This document shows, one piece after another, positions 6,788-8,509 of a stretch of DNA of 8,509 nt (position 1 is the first letter of the stretch; each line of letters begins with the position of its first letter). Both the position numbers and the translations under genes were made by a program. The notes beneath the pieces were generated by a model. It searched no databases and was not told the DNA's origin. It saw only the letters and a program-made list of their open reading frames with translations. Source of the stretch: an uncultured Lachnospiraceae bacterium (GTDB lineage: Bacteria > Bacillota > Clostridia > Lachnospirales > Lachnospiraceae). The DNA is taken from positions 1-8,509 of the forward strand of contig CADCPJ010000344.1 of NCBI GenBank assembly GCA_902803245.1. Reading direction: 5' to 3'.

Positions 6788-6832
6788 ATATAGGGAAAAC
6801 GAAATGTTCTGCGTAAGAAAGACAATTTCGTT
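6788..6832 (+). promoter_or_regulatory. Repeated structured leader element, copy 2 (upstream of HU gene)
   Basis: Bases 6788-6812 repeat 1867-1891 with one mismatch. The 5' arm AACGAAAT (6798-6805) pairs perfectly with ATTTCGTT (6825-6832). The stem continues GT (6806-6807) with AC (6822-6823) and CT (6809-6810) with AG (6820-6821), with T6808 and A6824 bulged, the same two places as in copy 1. The loop is only 9 nt against 31 nt in copy 1, which fits a conserved stem with a free loop. It sits 84 nt before the HU start in an AT-rich leader. No -10 box lies at the position equivalent to that of copy 1, so conservation is probably not just promoter sequence. Confidence 0.55.
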
Positions 6833-6899
6833 AACGACTATAAATGCAGCATTGAGTAATCTTAAATGTTATCATGAATCAGGAGGGTATCGAATATGA
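6804..6899 (+). other. Possible 31-codon upstream reading frame overlapping the HU start
   Basis: ATG 6804, inside the repeated element, has AGGG (6792-6795) 8 nt upstream and opens a frame (MFCVRKTISL...) that ends in a TGA overlapping the HU start codon as ATGA (6896-6899). This geometry would allow translational coupling. Against it, the frame is already open from 6678 upstream, the ATG would be buried in the hairpin, and HU has a strong binding site of its own. Confidence 0.2.
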
Positions 6900-7189
6900 C
6901 AAAACCGGAACTTGTTAAGGCAGTGGCCGAAGCGGCTGAGCTTGCCAATAAAGATGCAGAGAAAGCCGTATCCGCTCTCATCTCGGTTATTACGAACGAA
7001 CTGGTCGATGGCGGCAAGGTTCAGCTGATCGGTTTTGGTACATTTGAAGTTGCTGAGAGAGCCGCCCGCGAAGGCCGCAATCCTCAGACCGGCGAGACCG
7101 TCAGTATCGCCGCTTCCAAAGCTCCGAAGTTCAAGGCCGGCAAGGCTCTGAAAGACGCTGTGAATGCTCCGAAGAAAAAGAGCAAATAA
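6896..7189 (+). CDS. hup: HU family DNA-binding protein
   Basis: A 97-residue nucleoid protein, a dimer that bends DNA and compacts the chromosome. The N-terminal helices ([14 protein letters not shown]..., 1-37) are followed by the saddle strands with GFGTFEV (46-52) and the DNA-binding arm GRNPQTGE (60-67), whose Pro63 is the residue that wedges between bases in HU/IHF proteins. It ends in a short lysine-rich tail (KKKSK, 93-97), slightly longer than the usual 90-94 residues. AGGAGGG (6881-6887) 8 nt before ATG 6896 makes the start secure. Strong binding site and terminator fit high expression. The leader is long and AT-rich compared with the coding DNA nearby and carries copy 2 of the repeated element, so expression may be controlled after initiation. 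HU rather than IHF is inferred from family distribution. Confidence 0.96.
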   Translation: MTKPELVKAVAEAAELANKDAEKAVSALISVITNELVDGGKVQLIGFGTFEVAERAAREGRNPQTGETVSIAASKAPKFKAGKALKDAVNAPKKKSK

Positions 7190-7207
7190 TGATTCCTCTC
7201 GTTTGAC

Positions 7208-7240
7208 AAAAAAACCGGGGCCAGGTGCCCCGGTTTTTTT
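7208..7240. terminator. Bidirectional intrinsic terminator between HU and the sugar permease
   Basis: AAAAAAACCGGGGC (7208-7221) pairs with GCCCCGGTTTTTTT (7227-7240), leaving a 5-nt loop. Seven T's follow the GC stem on the plus strand and seven on the minus strand. It lies 18 nt after the HU stop and 11 nt past the permease stop, serving both convergent units. Confidence 0.95.
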
Positions 7241-7251
7241 AGTGGAACTCT

Positions 7252-8220
7252 TCAGTCGCGGCTGCGCTTCTGGATCATCTGCAGGCCGACCGCCGCAAGC
7301 AGGATGATGCCCTTGACCGTGTCATTTAACAGCGCGTTCATGCCAAGCGCCGTAATGATCTTGTCGATCAGGGTGAAAGACATCGTTCCGAATATGATGC
7401 CGAGAATCTTTCCTCTTCCTCCCGACATGCTGATTCCGCCGATGACGACCGCCGCGATGGAATAGAGCTCATAGTTCTTTCCGGAGGTCGCCGGGTCGAA
7501 GGACGTGTCCTTCGCGATCTTAAGGAATGTGGCAAGACCCACAGTGAGACCGCAGATCACGAAGACGGAGATCTTTGTCCACACGACATTGACGCCGGCC
7601 AGCATCGCGCCCTTCGGGTTGCTGCCGAGGGCATAAATCCTCTTGCCGAATTTCGTGGAGTTCGTCATGTAGATCATGAAAACCGCGAGGAGGAGCCAGA
7701 CGATGGCGAGGAGGGAGATCGTCAGGAAATTGCCGTTTCCGAAGTTGAAGAGCGCCCGGTATTTGGACAGCGTCGCGTCGATACTGTAGCGGGTCTGCCC
7801 CATCTCATTCATCATGTACTGGGAGATTGAGCGGTAAATCAGCATCGTCGCCAGTGTCACGATGAAGGACGGCATCTTCATCTTTCCTACCATGAAGCCA
7901 TTCAGGAAGCCGAATGCGGCGCCGAGGGCGAGGCAGACGATGAGCAGGAGAAAAATGCTGTTTGTGTGATTGAACGCCACAATCGCAATCCCGCCCGCGA
8001 GGACGAAGGAAGAGCCGACGGACAGGTCGATGTCTCCCGTCAGCACGATGAGTCCCATGCCGAGCGCGATCGTTCCGAGAATCGCGCTGTGCAGCAGGAT
8101 GTTGGTGATCGTCGTCCAGGAGGTCGCTTTTCCGTTGATCACGAGAAACGCTGCAAATATGATCAGAAAGACCACAATAAAATTGTACAGACTCCAGAAT
8201 TTCTTAATCTTTTCAGCCAT
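7252..8220 (-). CDS. Sugar ABC transporter permease (RbsC/BPD_transp_2 family)
   Basis: An inner-membrane permease of 322 residues, normal for the ribose/galactose/xylose-type importer family, with about 8-10 hydrophobic helices. Hallmarks are GLIVLTGDIDLSVGS (56-70), FLNGFMVGKMKMPSFIVTLAT (105-125, quoted nearly whole), FGKRIYALGSNPKGAMLAGV (191-210), thought to lie at the contact with the ATPase, and IGGISMSGGRGKILG (260-274). ATG 8220 follows the ATPase stop by 13 nt, and GGGGAG within that gap lies 7 nt before the start. It is the last gene of its operon, directly before the terminator. The sugar cannot be told: the binding protein and any metabolic genes would be beyond the right edge. 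Confidence is high for family, low for substrate. Confidence 0.94.
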   Translation of the reverse strand: MAEKIKKFWSLYNFIVVFLIIFAAFLVINGKATSWTTITNILLHSAILGTIALGMGLIVLTGDIDLSVGSSFVLAGGIAIVAFNHTNSIFLLLIVCLALGAAFGFLNGFMVGKMKMPSFIVTLATMLIYRSISQYMMNEMGQTRYSIDATLSKYRALFNFGNGNFLTISLLAIVWLLLAVFMIYMTNSTKFGKRIYALGSNPKGAMLAGVNVVWTKISVFVICGLTVGLATFLKIAKDTSFDPATSGKNYELYSIAAVVIGGISMSGGRGKILGIIFGTMSFTLIDKIITALGMNALLNDTVKGIILLAAVGLQMIQKRSRD

Positions 8221-8233
8221 ATTCCTTCTCCCC

Positions 8234-8509
8234 TCAAAGTGCCCCGGTGGAATACATCATCACCGTGTTTTCTTCTATGTCATCGTGCTGAAGCTCCGCG
8301 GCAATGCTGCCGTGATAGAAGACAATGCAGCGGTCCGCTATTTTTTTCAGCTCGGGTATCTCGAGTGTATTGACAATGATTGTCTTGCCGCTCTCGGCAA
8401 GCTTCAGGATCAGGCGGTAAATCTCCTCCTTGGCGCCGACGTCAATTCCCTGCGTCGGATTGTCCATGAGCAGAATCTGCGCATCCGTGTCCAGCCATCT
8501 CGCAAGAAT
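8234..8509 (-). CDS. Sugar ABC transporter ATP-binding protein, C-terminal fragment (RbsA-like)
   Basis: The last 91 residues of a protein cut by the right edge. The visible part is the end of the second ATPase domain of a double-domain sugar importer ATPase: Walker B region AQILLMDNPTQGIDVGAKEEIY, then the segment TIIVNTLEIPELKKIADRCIV in place of the H-loop, and a typical short tail. The run GIDVGAKEEIY is diagnostic of RbsA/MglA-type proteins. The residue after the Walker B aspartate is Asn, where the usual family motif is DEPT, so this second site probably lacks the catalytic glutamate. The first domain, which would carry the other site, is not in view. It is coupled to the permease 13 nt downstream, with which it would form the importer at the cytoplasmic membrane. 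Confidence 0.92.
   Translation of the reverse strand: MLARWLDTDAQILLMDNPTQGIDVGAKEEIYRLILKLAESGKTIIVNTLEIPELKKIADRCIVFYHGSIAAELQHDDIEENTVMMYSTGAL

Noticed and set aside
6798..6812. LexA/SOS box in the repeated element
   Set aside because: CGAAATGTTC resembles half-sites of the Gram-positive SOS box, but the spacing of the CGAAC-N4-GTTCG consensus is not kept in either copy.
6743..6836. Two 8-nt palindromes, GGTTAACC (6743-6750) and CGTTAACG (6829-6836), as paired operators
   Set aside because: They are short, AT-centred and unevenly placed; in AT-rich DNA such palindromes are expected by chance, and one is part of the hairpin arm.
6673..6895. Riboswitch or T-box in the long HU leader
   Set aside because: No T-box GGTGG motif, no SAM, TPP, purine, glycine or lysine riboswitch core, and no terminator hairpin before the HU gene could be found.
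1..8509. CRISPR array, tRNA, rRNA, insertion sequence or prophage
   Set aside because: No regularly spaced repeats, no tRNA-like cloverleaf with TTCRANYC, no transposase or integrase frames, and no terminal inverted repeats were seen.

Overview
The window looks like chromosomal DNA from a fairly GC-rich member of the Clostridia (Bacillota), most likely Lachnospiraceae-like. This rests on strong AGGAGG-type ribosome binding sites, sigma-A promoters with 17-nt spacers, U-tract terminators, and the gene types present: a DHH exopolyphosphatase-like protein, an aldo/keto reductase with two [4Fe-4S] motifs, and a sugar ABC transporter with RbsC-like permease. The taxonomic guess is an inference, because no rRNA or marker gene is present. 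There is no CRISPR array, insertion sequence, tRNA, phage gene or integrase.

Layout: 1-1748 (minus strand) is a two-gene operon, an ABC-type ATPase followed 3 nt later by a secreted protein that runs off the left edge. A divergent promoter pair at 1779-1868 drives this operon leftward and a DHH phosphoesterase gene (1994-2944) rightward. The DHH gene converges on an EamA/DMT exporter (2993-3922, minus), and the two share a bidirectional terminator. A 156-nt divergent gap holding a bulged hairpin leads to a MATE-family exporter (4079-5524, plus). A 34-nt inverted repeat around a TATGAT box separates it from an Fe-S aldo/keto reductase (5644-6672, plus). A 223-nt AT-rich leader then precedes a gene for an HU DNA-binding protein (6896-7189, plus). 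HU converges, over a second bidirectional terminator, on the last two genes of a sugar ABC transporter operon (7252-8509, minus; the ATPase is cut by the right edge).

The genes are mostly housekeeping or transport functions and do not form one pathway. The signal not explained by the genes is a shared leader element. A 25-nt sequence (24/25 identical) lies upstream of both the DHH gene (1867-1891) and the HU gene (6788-6812). In each place it is followed by a matching 11-nt sequence (10/11 identical) that folds back on it, giving the same stem with bulges at the same places but loops of very different length. This suggests a small dispersed cis-regulatory RNA or operator controlling at least these two genes. 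It is the best candidate here for something undescribed; no new multigene system is visible.
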